Positions 1-8,479 of a DNA stretch of 64,000 bases are shown here, piece after piece. Each line of letters opens with the position of its first letter. Within the stretch, counting starts at the first letter, position 1. Source of the DNA: JALZDI01 sp035557095 (lineage in GTDB: Bacteria; Actinomycetota; Actinomycetes; Propionibacteriales; Nocardioidaceae); assembly GCA_035557095.1 (NCBI GenBank), contig DATMEB010000135.1, forward strand, positions 1-64,000, in the 5' to 3' direction. A program made the position numbers and the translations under genes. Under the pieces are notes generated by a model. That model was not told the DNA's origin. It was given only the letters and a program-made list of their open reading frames with translations, and did not search any database.

Positions 1-142
1 CGCTGCCGAGCTCACGGCACCACCGAACGGCACCTGATTCGTCGCCGCTGACCCATCGTGGCCTGACCCGTTGCGACACGCAGGCATCAGCCCCAGGCAA
101 TGCACGACGGGACGAGGGCACTCCGCGAGAGCGGAATGCCGG

Positions 143-295
143 TCAATCCTGCAGGATCACGAGCAGCAGCGTCGCGACCATGAGGACGGCGAATATCGCT
201 GCCGCGATCGCGATGACGTCGATGTCGTCTTTGCCACGTCGCTTGTGGTTCGCCTTGAGCGACGACGAATGTCGGCGACTCGATGATCGCCCCAT
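143..295 (-). CDS. small single-pass membrane protein, 50 aa
   Basis: Unrecognised short gene. Reading the minus strand from the ATG at 295 gives 50 codons: a strongly basic Ser/Arg/Lys-rich head (starting MGRSSSRRH, about residues 1-24) followed by one hydrophobic helix (about 25-47) and a short acidic end (LQD). This fits a small inner-membrane protein with its positive N-terminus in the cytoplasm. A GTGAGG sequence lies about 5 bases before the ATG and serves as ribosome binding site. It stands alone, upstream of nothing recognisable on its strand. Function unknown; the coding call rests on the start signal, the positive-inside pattern and the clean stop. Confidence 0.6.
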   Translation of the reverse strand: MGRSSSRRHSSSLKANHKRRGKDDIDVIAIAAAIFAVLMVATLLLVILQD

Positions 296-502
296 GGTCG
301 CACCTCACTGTGTCGTGTGTTCGTTGGCAGCCTTCGTCGTAGTCGTGAGGCCTCGAGGCAACGTGTTCGACAGGACGGCGTCCATGTCTATCGTTCGGCA
401 TCCGAGGGCCGTTACAGAGCGCGCCCCCTGCCACCCACTCCTGACCACTGCCCACGCAGAGGAGTGACCGGTGTCATGCGGCCTGCGGACGTTCGGATCG
501 GG

Positions 503-1144
503 TCACTGGACTTCGGCCGCGTACGCCACGAGCCGGTCGGCGAGCTGGCGCGGACGGGCGAGGACGATGTAATGCCCGCCGTCCATCTCGTCGGGCTCGA
601 TGCCCAGGCGCTCCCGGGCATGGCGGCGTGCCCACTCCGCGCGAAACATGCGGTCGTCGCGGCACAGCAGGTACCTCGTCGGCGTGTCCGGCCAGCGTTC
701 GAGCGGCCACGGCTGCTGCATCACCTTCGAGGTCTCGTCGCGTTCTCGCCGTCTCGCCTCGGCTGCCAGGGCGGGCGGGACGTCGTGGTAGAAGAGGTCG
801 TCGTACCCGCTGCCTTCGTAGCCGGTGTTGGCCCACCAGTCCGAGAAGAGCTCTCCAGGTGACGGGATCATCGCCGCGACGAGGACCAGGAGGTCGACCG
901 GGGACCGCTCACACACGAGCGGTGCAGTGAAGCCGCCAAGGGAGTGCCCCACGGCCACAACGTCGCGGCGGTCACCGAGCGCTTGGACGACGGTGTCGGT
1001 GTACTCGCCCCAGCCGGCCAGGTGGTCCTCGCTGGGGAGGTCGACGGCCACTGTGTCGTGACCACGGTCGTGAAGCTCGGCCGCGACCAGATGCCAGTCC
1101 CAGCCGCTGCCACCACCACCGTGGACGAGTGCGAACGTGGACAC
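503..1144 (-). CDS. alpha/beta hydrolase
   Basis: A 213-residue alpha/beta-hydrolase of the small salicylate-esterase/EstC-like type. The N-terminus holds the oxyanion-hole segment VHGGGGSGWDW (about residues 8-18). The nucleophile elbow GHSLGG has its Ser near residue 68, and a His in the C-terminal GGHY segment (about residue 192) is the likely base. There is no signal peptide, so it is probably cytoplasmic. The substrate cannot be read from sequence. It is transcribed away from the LLM oxidoreductase gene at 1245, with about 100 bases between them holding both promoters. Confidence 0.85.
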   Translation of the reverse strand: MSTFALVHGGGGSGWDWHLVAAELHDRGHDTVAVDLPSEDHLAGWGEYTDTVVQALGDRRDVVAVGHSLGGFTAPLVCERSPVDLLVLVAAMIPSPGELFSDWWANTGYEGSGYDDLFYHDVPPALAAEARRRERDETSKVMQQPWPLERWPDTPTRYLLCRDDRMFRAEWARRHARERLGIEPDEMDGGHYIVLARPRQLADRLVAYAAEVQ

Positions 1145-1244
1145 GAGGTCACCCTAGTGACCTGTGTAGCGTGAGGCCCATGCCACGCAACGTGCGCAGG
1201 TCAGCGGCCGGCGCCGACGACACGATCAACAGGTGAGGCTGGAC

Positions 1245-2171
1245 ATGGAGCTTCGCGTCTTCACCGAGCCGCAGCAGGGCGCCACCTACGACGACCTCCT
1301 GCGCGTGGGGCGGGTCGCCGAGGATCTCGGCTACGGCGCGTTCTTCCGCTCCGACCACTACCTCGGCATGGGCACCGACGGTCTGCCCGGACCGACCGAC
1401 TCCTGGCTCACGCTGGCGGCGTTGGCGCGGGAGACCTCGCGGGTCCGGCTGGGGACGCTGATGACGTCGGCGACCTTCCGGCACCCTGGCCCGCTGGCGA
1501 TCTCGGTCGCGCAGGTCGACCAGATGAGCGGTGGCCGGGTCGAGCTGGGTCTCGGCGCCGGGTGGTTCGAGGCCGAGCACACGGCGTACGGCATCCCCTT
1601 CCCGCCCATCACCGAGCGGTTCGAGCGGCTGGAGGAGTCGCTGGCGCTGGTGACCGGGTTGTGGACCACACCACCGGGGGAGACGTTCGATTTCGACGGC
1701 ACGCACTACCGGCTGACCGACTCGCCCGCCCTGCCCAAGCCGGTGCAGTCGCCGCGCCCGCCGATCCTGGTCGGCGGCACGGGCAGGCGTCGTACGCCGC
1801 GCCTTGCGGCCCGCTACGCCGACGAGTTCAACGCCCCGTTCTCGACCGTGGAGGAGTCCGCCGGTCTGTTCGACCGTGTCCGCGAGGCATGCGCCGAGGC
1901 GGACCGCGACCCGGCGTCGCTCACGTACTCCAACGCGCTCGTGCTCTGCTGCGGCGCCGACGAGGCCGAGGTGACCCGACGCGCTGACGCGATCGGGCGC
2001 TCGGTCGAGGATCTGAGGGCCAACGGCCTCGCGGGGTCACCGGACGAGTTGGTCGACAGGATCGGCCGGTACGCCGAGCTGGGCGCCACCCGCGTCTACC
2101 TCCAGGTGCTCGACCTGTCCGACCTCGACCATCTCCACCTGGTCGCCGACAAGGTCATGCCGCAGGTGTGA
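1245..2171 (+). CDS. LLM class F420-dependent oxidoreductase
   Basis: Luciferase-like monooxygenase-fold flavoprotein of about 308 residues, the kind that uses coenzyme F420 in Actinobacteria. The early segment with FFRSDHYLG, the barrel strand LGTLMTSATFRHPG, and GGRVELGLGAGWFEAEH are family hallmarks; ILVGGTGRRRTPRLAARYADE near the middle corresponds to the cofactor phosphate-binding part. I start it at the ATG at 1245 because AGGTGAGG sits 6 bases upstream; an in-frame GTG at 1233 would lie inside that ribosome site. The substrate is unknown. F420 rather than FMN is inferred from the taxon and subfamily. Confidence 0.85.
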   Translation: MELRVFTEPQQGATYDDLLRVGRVAEDLGYGAFFRSDHYLGMGTDGLPGPTDSWLTLAALARETSRVRLGTLMTSATFRHPGPLAISVAQVDQMSGGRVELGLGAGWFEAEHTAYGIPFPPITERFERLEESLALVTGLWTTPPGETFDFDGTHYRLTDSPALPKPVQSPRPPILVGGTGRRRTPRLAARYADEFNAPFSTVEESAGLFDRVREACAEADRDPASLTYSNALVLCCGADEAEVTRRADAIGRSVEDLRANGLAGSPDELVDRIGRYAELGATRVYLQVLDLSDLDHLHLVADKVMPQV

Positions 2172-2333
2172 CTTTGCCCGGCATCGTGTCCGGGTGCGCC
2201 CACCCTCGGGGACCTGCGTCACCAGACGGTTGAGAATTCAGCCTCAGGGAAACACTCACCTGACAGGACCGGCGCAGGCACACCCGTTCGCGGGCGTCTG
2301 CGCCGTTCGGTAGCCAGGTGACCAAGGTGGCGC

Positions 2334-2867
2334 ATGACCGCTCCAGCGCTGACGGTGCACACCGTCGGGCACTCGACGCGGACTCTGGGCGAGTTGACCC
2401 AGATGCTGCAGCGCCACGCGATCGACCTCCTGGTCGACGTGCGTGGGGTACCCCGCTCGCGACATACGCCGCAGTTCAACTCCGAGGAGCTCGAAGCCGA
2501 CCTTCCCCGGCACGGAATGGGGTACGTCCACCTTCCCGGTCTCGGCGGCCGGCGCTCCACCCGGTCGGGCTCTCCCAACACCGGCTGGCGCAACAAGAGC
2601 TTCCGCGGCTACGCCGACTACATGCAGACCGCCGCGTTCCGCGAGGGCATCGACGAGCTGCTGCTGCTGGCCGATCGCTGGCGCCCCGCGATCATGTGCG
2701 CCGAGGCTGTGCCGTGGCGCTGCCACCGCTCGCTGGTGGGTGACGCGCTGCTCGTGCGCGGCGTACGCGTGGTCGACATCTTCGACGCGCGCAAGTCCGA
2801 GGAGCAGACGCTCACCTCGTTCGCCCAGATCGACGGCGACACGATCGTCTACCCCGAGGCCGGCTGA
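2334..2867 (+). CDS. DUF488 family protein
   Basis: A 177-residue DUF488 protein. Family signatures are clear: VGHSTR at residues 9-14, DVRGVPRSRHTPQFN near 35-50, and CAEAVPWRCHRSLVGD near 122-137, which contains two conserved Cys. The family's biochemical role is not established. AAGGTGG precedes the ATG at 2334. It converges on the MFS gene on the other strand and the two stop regions overlap by 19 bases. Confidence 0.85.
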   Translation: MTAPALTVHTVGHSTRTLGELTQMLQRHAIDLLVDVRGVPRSRHTPQFNSEELEADLPRHGMGYVHLPGLGGRRSTRSGSPNTGWRNKSFRGYADYMQTAAFREGIDELLLLADRWRPAIMCAEAVPWRCHRSLVGDALLVRGVRVVDIFDARKSEEQTLTSFAQIDGDTIVYPEAG

Positions 2868-4120
2868 GGGGTCGTCACGCCCCGGTCCGGCAGCTCGTCC
2901 TCGACGTAGCGCGGCCGTGCGAACGTGAGTCCCACCAGCACCAACGGCACCGCCAGTGCGGCCAGGATCGCCAGCGGGAGGGTCCACTGTCCGGTGAGGT
3001 CGAACAGCAGCCCGGCGCCCAGCGGCCCGATCGCGGCGATGACGTAGCCGCCGCTCTGCACGAACCCGGAGAGCAGCGCGGTGCCGTCCTCGGTGTGTGC
3101 GCGCAGCCCGATCATGGCCAGGCACCACGGGAACGACGATCCACCCACCCCGAGCAGCAGCGCCCACAGCCAGGGCAGGGTCGCGGGTGCCAGGAGCAGG
3201 CCGAGCCAGCCCGCCAAGGCGCAGCTGCCGAGAACGGTGACGACCAGCCGCTGGTCGGGGTGGCGGGCCGCGTTGGCCGGCAGCAGTACCGCGAGCGGGA
3301 TGCCGATCACCGTCAGCAGCCCCAGCATCGTGGCCGCATCGCCCTGGCTGAGCCCGGCGTCATGGTAGATCGAGGGCAGCCAGCCGAACTGCGTGTAGGC
3401 GAACGACGACTGCAGGCCGAAGAACAGGGCCATCTGCCAGGCCAGCCGTGAGCGCAGGACGTCGCGCAGGGAGTACCGGGCGACGGGCCGGTCCCCGTGC
3501 ACGTCGTGCCGGAGCAGTGCCACCCACGGCGCCACCGCGACCGCGGCGAGCACGCCCCAGAGCGCGAGCCCGTAGCGCCAGGACCCGGTCGCGTCGCTGA
3601 TGGGGACCGACACCCACGCCGGCAGCGCGGCGCCGAACATCATGGCGGTGGAGTAGACCGCGGTCATCGCTCCGACGCGGTGCGGGAAGTGCCGCTTGAC
3701 CAGCGGCGGAAGCAGCACGTTGCCGGCGGCCATGCCGGCCAGGGCGGTCCCGGAGGCCAGGGTGAACACCAGCGCCGAGTCGGTCACGGCGCGCAGGAAG
3801 AGGCCGCCCACCACCAGGACCAGCGTGACCAGGGTGGTCCGGTGCAGCCCCCAGCGTCGTCCCAGGGCGGTCGCCACCGGGCCGAACGCGGCGAAGCACA
3901 GCACCGGCAGAGTCGTGAGCACCCCGGCCAGGGTCGCCGAGATCGACAGCGTCTCCTGGGCACGGTCGAGCAGCGTCCCCAGGCTGGTGGCCGCAGGGCG
4001 CAGGTTCACCGCGAGCAGCACCACGCCGAGCACCACGAGCGCCTGCTCCCAGCGCGGCTCCTGCGGCGGTGCCGCAGGAGCCGACGTGGGCGCGCGCGAG
4101 CCACCGGGGTTCGAGGACAT
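2849..4120 (-). CDS. MFS transporter, CynX/NimT type
   Basis: Major-facilitator exporter of about 423 residues with 12 predicted hydrophobic helices and the CynX/NimT-like opening (VLLAVNLRPAATSLG in the first helix region). The family includes cyanate and 2-nitroimidazole transporters; the substrate here is not identifiable. The N-terminal 35 or so residues are Pro/Ala-rich and cytoplasmic. I chose the ATG at 4120 (protein start MSSNPGG), since a GAGG lies about 9 bases upstream; the in-frame ATG at 4129 has that motif directly against it. It is divergent from the DUF2344 gene, whose start is only about 90 bases away. Confidence 0.8.
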   Translation of the reverse strand: MSSNPGGSRAPTSAPAAPPQEPRWEQALVVLGVVLLAVNLRPAATSLGTLLDRAQETLSISATLAGVLTTLPVLCFAAFGPVATALGRRWGLHRTTLVTLVLVVGGLFLRAVTDSALVFTLASGTALAGMAAGNVLLPPLVKRHFPHRVGAMTAVYSTAMMFGAALPAWVSVPISDATGSWRYGLALWGVLAAVAVAPWVALLRHDVHGDRPVARYSLRDVLRSRLAWQMALFFGLQSSFAYTQFGWLPSIYHDAGLSQGDAATMLGLLTVIGIPLAVLLPANAARHPDQRLVVTVLGSCALAGWLGLLLAPATLPWLWALLLGVGGSSFPWCLAMIGLRAHTEDGTALLSGFVQSGGYVIAAIGPLGAGLLFDLTGQWTLPLAILAALAVPLVLVGLTFARPRYVEDELPDRGVTTPQPASG

Positions 4121-4211
4121 GGGCCCCATCCTCGCCTGCCGGGCACCGGTCGCCGACCGGTGGGGGCGAGCCCAGGACGGGGGAGCGGTCGGCGCGGGCG
4201 GGGCGGCTTCC

Positions 4212-5063
4212 ATGCGCGCAGGTATGGTCGCGGGCGTGCCCGACCAGCCCGTGCAGCAGCCGCCACCGGTGCAGCGGATCCGCATCCGCTACGCCAAGCG
4301 CGGCCGCCTGCGGTTCACCAGCCACCGAGACTTCGGCCGGGCCTTCGAGCGGGCCGTACGCCGCGCCGGCGTGCCGGTGGCGTTCTCGTCGGGCTACAGC
4401 CCGCACCCGCGGATCTCCTACGCCGGCGCCTCGCCGACCGGGGCCGCCAGCGAGGCGGAGTACCTCGAGATCGGGCTGCGCGAGGAGCGCGACCCCGACG
4501 AGGTCCGTGCCGGGCTCGACGCCGCGCTCCCGCCGGGGCTGGACGTTCTCGAGGCCACGGCCGCGCAGCCGGGTCCGCTTGCCGACCGGCTGCAGGCGAG
4601 CCGGTGGAGGCTCAGGCTCCCGTCGGTCGACCCGGCCGAGGCCGAGGCTGCCGCTACGGAGTTCCTGGCCCGGCCGGCGGTCGAGGTGCAGCGGATGACC
4701 AAGAAGGGGCTGCGCACCTTCGACTGCCGGGCCGCCGTAGTCGCCCTCTCGGCGACGTCTGGCAAGGACGAGGTTCCCGCGTGTGCGATACTTGACCTGG
4801 TCTTGCGACACGGAACCCCGTCCGTGAGACCCGACGACGTCCTCACTGGTCTTCGCGAGGTCGGCGGTCTGGTGCCTCCGGTGGTGCCTATGCAGATCCG
4901 GTTGGCACAGGGACCGCTTGATCCGGAGACCGGCCAGGTGAGCGACCCGCTCGCTCCTGAACGCGACGTGCCTCAAGCCGAGGCAGCGACCGCGACGAGC
5001 GAGGCTGACGCCGCACCGGCGCACGATGGTGGGGATGCCGCCGCCGCTCCGCACGAGCCTTGA
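4212..5063 (+). CDS. TIGR03936 / DUF2344 radical-SAM-associated protein
   Basis: About 283 residues. The conserved core begins with RIRIRYAKRGRLRFTSHRDF and AFSSGYSPHPRISYA, the signature of the DUF2344 family, which is normally encoded beside or fused to a B12-binding radical SAM protein (TIGR03960) just before RNase E/G. The C-terminal 45 residues are Ala/Glu/Asp-rich and probably disordered. The start could be the ATG at 4212, the ATG at 4224 or a GTG at 4236. The usual radical SAM partner is not upstream here; an MFS gene on the other strand takes that place. Biochemical role unknown. Confidence 0.85.
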   Translation: MRAGMVAGVPDQPVQQPPPVQRIRIRYAKRGRLRFTSHRDFGRAFERAVRRAGVPVAFSSGYSPHPRISYAGASPTGAASEAEYLEIGLREERDPDEVRAGLDAALPPGLDVLEATAAQPGPLADRLQASRWRLRLPSVDPAEAEAAATEFLARPAVEVQRMTKKGLRTFDCRAAVVALSATSGKDEVPACAILDLVLRHGTPSVRPDDVLTGLREVGGLVPPVVPMQIRLAQGPLDPETGQVSDPLAPERDVPQAEAATATSEADAAPAHDGGDAAAAPHEP

Positions 5064-5151
5064 CGGACACCATCCGTACGCGGCGAGTCGGGGCCCCACC
5101 GCAGGCTTCTCGTCCGGCCGGCCCCGTCGGCCGCGGCGACGACAATGAGAG

Positions 5152-5179
5152 CCCCCGTGCGGCGCCTTGCGCCCGGGGG
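5152..5179 (+). promoter_or_regulatory. stem-loop in the RNase E/G leader
   Basis: CCCCCG at 5152-5157 can pair with CGGGGG at 5174-5179, with three further inner pairs after one mismatch. The helix ends about 17 bases before the start codon at 5196, just ahead of the ribosome site. In E. coli the rne leader controls its own decay through structured RNA; whether this helix does so here is inference. Confidence 0.3.
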
Positions 5180-5195
5180 TCGAGGAGAAGAGCGC

Positions 5196-8100
5196 ATGCT
5201 CGACGACGAGTCGACACAGACGCCAGACACAACTGAAGACGCCCAGGCCACGGGTCAGGATCCGGCGCCGGACACCGGCCCAGCGGCCACCCCCGACGCC
5301 GTGGACGGCCCGGAGCCGCCCGCCGCCAAGAAGGCGGCGAAGAAGACCGCAGCGAAGAAGGCGGTTGCGAAGAAGACCGCCAAGAAGGCCCCGGCGAAGA
5401 AGACCGCGGCCAAGAAGGCGGCGAAGAAGACCGCAGCGGCCGGCGACACGGCCACCGATACCTCCACAGACCCAGGCGCCGACCCAGGCACCCTCGTCGA
5501 CGTGCCCGGTGCCCTGCCCGACGTGTCCGTCGACACGGATTCTGCTGAGGCGGGCGCCGATGGGGGCGCGGACTCGGGTGCGACCGAGCCTGCGGCGGGA
5601 GCACCGCCGTTCGCCGCGCTCTTCCAGCCGCCCGACCCGGCCAAGGCCACCCCGCGCAAGCGCACCGCCAAGAAGGCCGCCAAGGCCGACGACAGCAGCG
5701 GCCCGGACGGCGACGACCGCACGGGCGACCGCGGGGACCAGACCGCCTCCGACGGCGGCCGCGACGACCGGTCGGGTGCCGACACCGACGACACGGGCGA
5801 TGGCGATGGCGAGGGCGATGGCGAGGGCGGCCAGCGCCGCCGTCGTCGGCGTGGCGGCCGCCGCCGCCGCAAGAACGACGGCGACGAGACGTCCGGGGAT
5901 GAGTCCGCCGGGGAGTCTGCTGCCGAGGGTGGCGACCGGGACACCACCACCACCGAGACCGAGGGCTCGCCCAGCTCGCGGAGGCGGCGGCGCCGCCGTC
6001 GCCAGGGCGAGTCCGACCCCGGGGCGGCGGACGACCCGGAGAACACCGTGGTCCGGGTGCGCGAGCCCCGCTCGCGCGACGACCAGATCAGCGGCGTCAC
6101 CGGCTCGACCCGGCTCGAGGCCAAGAAGCAGCGTCGCCGGGAGGGCCGCGAGGCCGGTCGCCGGCGTGCGCCGATCGTGTCCGAGGCGGAGTTCCTGGCG
6201 CGCCGCGAGGCGGTCGACCGGGTGATGGTCGTGCGTGAGCGCGAGGACGTCACACAGATCGGTGTGCTCGAGGACGACGTACTCGTGGAGCACTACGTCG
6301 CGCGCGAGTCGCAGACCTCCCTGATCGGCAACGTCTACCTCGGCCGGGTGCAGAACGTCCTGCCCAGCATGGAGGCGGCGTTCATCGACATCGGCAAGGG
6401 CCGCAACGCGGTGCTGTACGCCGGTGAGGTCAACTGGGGCGTCCTCGGCAAGGAGGGCCAGCCGCGGCGGATCGAGTCCGCGCTGAAGTCCGGCCAGGCG
6501 ATCCTCGTGCAGGTCACCAAGGACCCCGTGGGCCACAAGGGCGCGCGCCTGACCAGTCAGGTCAGCCTCCCCGGCCGCTACCTGGTCTACCTGCCGGAGG
6601 GGCAGACCAGCGGCATCAGCCGCAAGCTCCCCGACACTGAGCGCAACCGGCTGAAGAACCTGCTCAAGGAGATCCTCCCCGAGGACGCCGGCGTGATCAT
6701 CCGCACGGCCGCCGAGGGTGCCTCCGAGGAGGAGCTTCGCCGCGACGTCACCCGGCTGACCGCACGCTGGGAGGACATCGAGAAGAAGATCGAGGGCGGG
6801 CAGGCGCCGCAGCTGCTGTACGGGGAGCCGGACCTGATGATCAAGGTCGTCCGTGACCTGTTCACCGAGGACTTCCAGAAGCTGGTCGTGTCGGGCACCG
6901 ACGCCTGGGACATGATCGAGGGCTACGTCAGCCACGTGGCGCCGGACCTGATGGAGCGGGTCGAGCGCTGGAGCGAGTCCGACACCGATGTGTTCGGGTC
7001 GTACCGCGTCGACGAGCAGATCGCCAAGGCCCTGGAGCGCAAGGTCTGGCTGCCCAGCGGAGGATCGCTGGTGATCGACCGTACGGAGGCGATGACGGTC
7101 GTCGACGTCAACACCGGCAAGTTCACCGGCTCCGGCGGCAACCTCGAGGAGACCGTCACCAAGAACAACCTCGAGGCGGCCGAGGAGATCGTGCGACAGC
7201 TCCGGCTGCGCGACATCGGCGGCATCATCGTGGTCGACTTCATCGACATGGTGCTGGAGAGCAACCGCGACCTGGTGCTGCGTCGGCTGATCGAGTGCCT
7301 CGGTCGCGACCGCACCCGCCACCAGGTGGCCGAGGTCACCTCACTGGGCCTGGTGCAGATGACCCGCAAACGCATCGGCACCGGGTTGCTCGAGGCGTTC
7401 AGCGAGCCCTGCGAGAGCTGTGGCGGACGCGGGCTGCACACGCACCTCGAGCCGGTCGAGCCGAAGAAGGCCAAGCAGGACTCCGACGACTCCCGGCGTG
7501 GTGGTCGTCGCAGCCGGCGCGGTGGCGACGGCGGTGGCGACAAGGGCAAGAAGGCCGAGGGCAAGCAGGACGACAAGCCGGACGGCAAGGACAAGCCGGA
7601 CGGCAAGGACAGGCAGGACGGCAAGGACAGGGCCGAGGACAAGGGCAAGCAGGGCCGGGGCCGGGGCGGTCGCCAGAAGGAGGCCCAGAAGGAGAGCCAG
7701 CAGCGGGCAGCGTCGGTCGAGTCCGCCGAGACCACCCCAGTCGAGACCACCCCAGTCGAGGCCACCCCAGTCGAGGCCACCCCGGTCGAGCCCGCGCCCG
7801 TCGAGGCTGCGCCCGCCGAGGCTGTGCCGGCCGAGCCCGCACCGGCCGTGGCCGAGGCAGGGCCGGAGCCGGTAGGGGCTTCCGACGAGGCACCTCCGAC
7901 CCCGCCCGCGCCGGCTGCGGAGGTCGCGGCCACCGCCACGCAGGAGACCGAGGCCGCGCCCACGACTGCGCCGAGCACCGGGTTAGGCACCGGGTCAGGC
8001 ACTGGCACAGGTACGGGGCGCACCCGGCGCCGCGAGCCGAGACGGGCCCAGCGGGCCGCCGCGCCGCCGGAGCCGACGGCACCGCCCCCGGCGCAAGAGG

Positions 8101-8321
8101 CGACGGAGCCACCCCCGGCTGCCGCGGCTGGTGCAACCGAGCCGCAGCCAGCGGCAACGGACCCGGTGACCACCGCGCCCCCGTCGGCCGACAAGATCGC
8201 CGGCGACGGCGCGGGTGGCGACCAGGTGCCGGCGGCGTCCACGACGCCGCGACGCACCCGGCGGCGTGCCGCCTCGCGGCCGGCCGGGCCGCCCCAGGCG
8301 AGCCCCGCCGACAGCGGCTAA
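5196..8321 (+). CDS. rne: ribonuclease E/G
   Basis: Endoribonuclease of the RNase E/G family, about 1041 residues, for 5S/16S rRNA processing and mRNA turnover. From the N-terminus: a disordered head of about 350 residues with an Ala-Lys-Lys array near 43-83 and Asp/Arg-rich tracts; the S1 domain (IGNVYLGRVQNVLPSMEA) at about 375; the catalytic DNase I-like part with DRTEAMTVVDVNTGKF (about 628) and VVDFIDM (about 680), which supply the metal-binding aspartates; and the Zn-link CESCGGRG (about 738) used for dimer contact. The remaining 300 residues are low complexity. A GGAGAAG ribosome site fixes the ATG at 5196. As in other Actinobacteria, the central catalytic core is flanked by long tails on both sides, which probably bind RNA and partner proteins. 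Confidence 0.95.
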   Translation: MLDDESTQTPDTTEDAQATGQDPAPDTGPAATPDAVDGPEPPAAKKAAKKTAAKKAVAKKTAKKAPAKKTAAKKAAKKTAAAGDTATDTSTDPGADPGTLVDVPGALPDVSVDTDSAEAGADGGADSGATEPAAGAPPFAALFQPPDPAKATPRKRTAKKAAKADDSSGPDGDDRTGDRGDQTASDGGRDDRSGADTDDTGDGDGEGDGEGGQRRRRRRGGRRRRKNDGDETSGDESAGESAAEGGDRDTTTTETEGSPSSRRRRRRRRQGESDPGAADDPENTVVRVREPRSRDDQISGVTGSTRLEAKKQRRREGREAGRRRAPIVSEAEFLARREAVDRVMVVREREDVTQIGVLEDDVLVEHYVARESQTSLIGNVYLGRVQNVLPSMEAAFIDIGKGRNAVLYAGEVNWGVLGKEGQPRRIESALKSGQAILVQVTKDPVGHKGARLTSQVSLPGRYLVYLPEGQTSGISRKLPDTERNRLKNLLKEILPEDAGVIIRTAAEGASEEELRRDVTRLTARWEDIEKKIEGGQAPQLLYGEPDLMIKVVRDLFTEDFQKLVVSGTDAWDMIEGYVSHVAPDLMERVERWSESDTDVFGSYRVDEQIAKALERKVWLPSGGSLVIDRTEAMTVVDVNTGKFTGSGGNLEETVTKNNLEAAEEIVRQLRLRDIGGIIVVDFIDMVLESNRDLVLRRLIECLGRDRTRHQVAEVTSLGLVQMTRKRIGTGLLEAFSEPCESCGGRGLHTHLEPVEPKKAKQDSDDSRRGGRRSRRGGDGGGDKGKKAEGKQDDKPDGKDKPDGKDRQDGKDRAEDKGKQGRGRGGRQKEAQKESQQRAASVESAETTPVETTPVEATPVEATPVEPAPVEAAPAEAVPAEPAPAVAEAGPEPVGASDEAPPTPPAPAAEVAATATQETEAAPTTAPSTGLGTGSGTGTGTGRTRRREPRRAQRAAAPPEPTAPPPAQEATEPPPAAAAGATEPQPAATDPVTTAPPSADKIAGDGAGGDQVPAASTTPRRTRRRAASRPAGPPQASPADSG
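7572..7643 (+). repeat. 18-bp tandem repeat inside rne
   Basis: Four consecutive 18-base units, the first two identical (GACAAGCCGGACGGCAAG) and the others diverging. They encode Asp-Lys-Pro-Asp-Gly-Lys type hexapeptides in the charged C-terminal tail of RNase E/G. The unit is a multiple of three, so copy changes keep the frame. Confidence 0.85.
7728..7847 (+). repeat. 15-bp tandem repeat inside rne
   Basis: Eight 15-base units, beginning as GAGACCACCCCAGTC and drifting to GAGCCCGCACCGGCC. They encode a pentapeptide series (Glu-Thr-Thr-Pro-Val drifting to Glu-Pro-Ala-Pro-Ala) in the disordered tail of RNase E/G. The unit keeps the frame. Confidence 0.85.
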
Positions 8322-8334
8322 GCCCGGGTAGTCC

Positions 8335-8365
8335 GGTCACGGGGCGTTTTGACCGTCCCGTGACC
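8335..8365. repeat. 9-bp inverted repeat spanning the rplU promoter
   Basis: GGTCACGGG at 8335-8343 is matched perfectly by CCCGTGACC at 8357-8365, with 13 bases between. The -35 hexamer of the rplU promoter sits in the central gap and the right arm fills much of the -35/-10 spacer. It could be an operator, or the 3' stem of the rne transcript; there is no T-tract. Confidence 0.6.
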
Positions 8366-8378
8366 GACTACGTATGAT
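8349..8378 (+). promoter_or_regulatory. promoter of rplU-rpmA
   Basis: A near-consensus housekeeping promoter: TTGACC (8349-8354), an 18-base spacer and TATGAT (8373-8378). Transcription should start near 8385, leaving a leader of about 95 bases before the rplU GTG, long enough for ribosomal-protein feedback control. Confidence 0.7.
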
Positions 8379-8479
8379 GGACAGCCGGCGTACAGGTGTG
8401 CGCCGTCTTGCGTGCCCGCTCAGCTCCCGCTGACCGAGGCCGCGCCCGTTCTGAGTCCTACGACGAGAGTGAGTTCGCG

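Noticed and set aside
2255..2290. Repeated CAG/CTCA-like steps before the DUF488 gene as a response-regulator box
   Set aside because: Spacing is irregular and there is no second copy elsewhere to compare.
3360..7322. 1320-codon open frame on the minus strand
   Set aside because: It runs antisense to the MFS, DUF2344 and RNase E/G genes; its Arg/Gly/Leu-rich translation shows no domain. Long antisense frames are expected in such GC-rich coding DNA.
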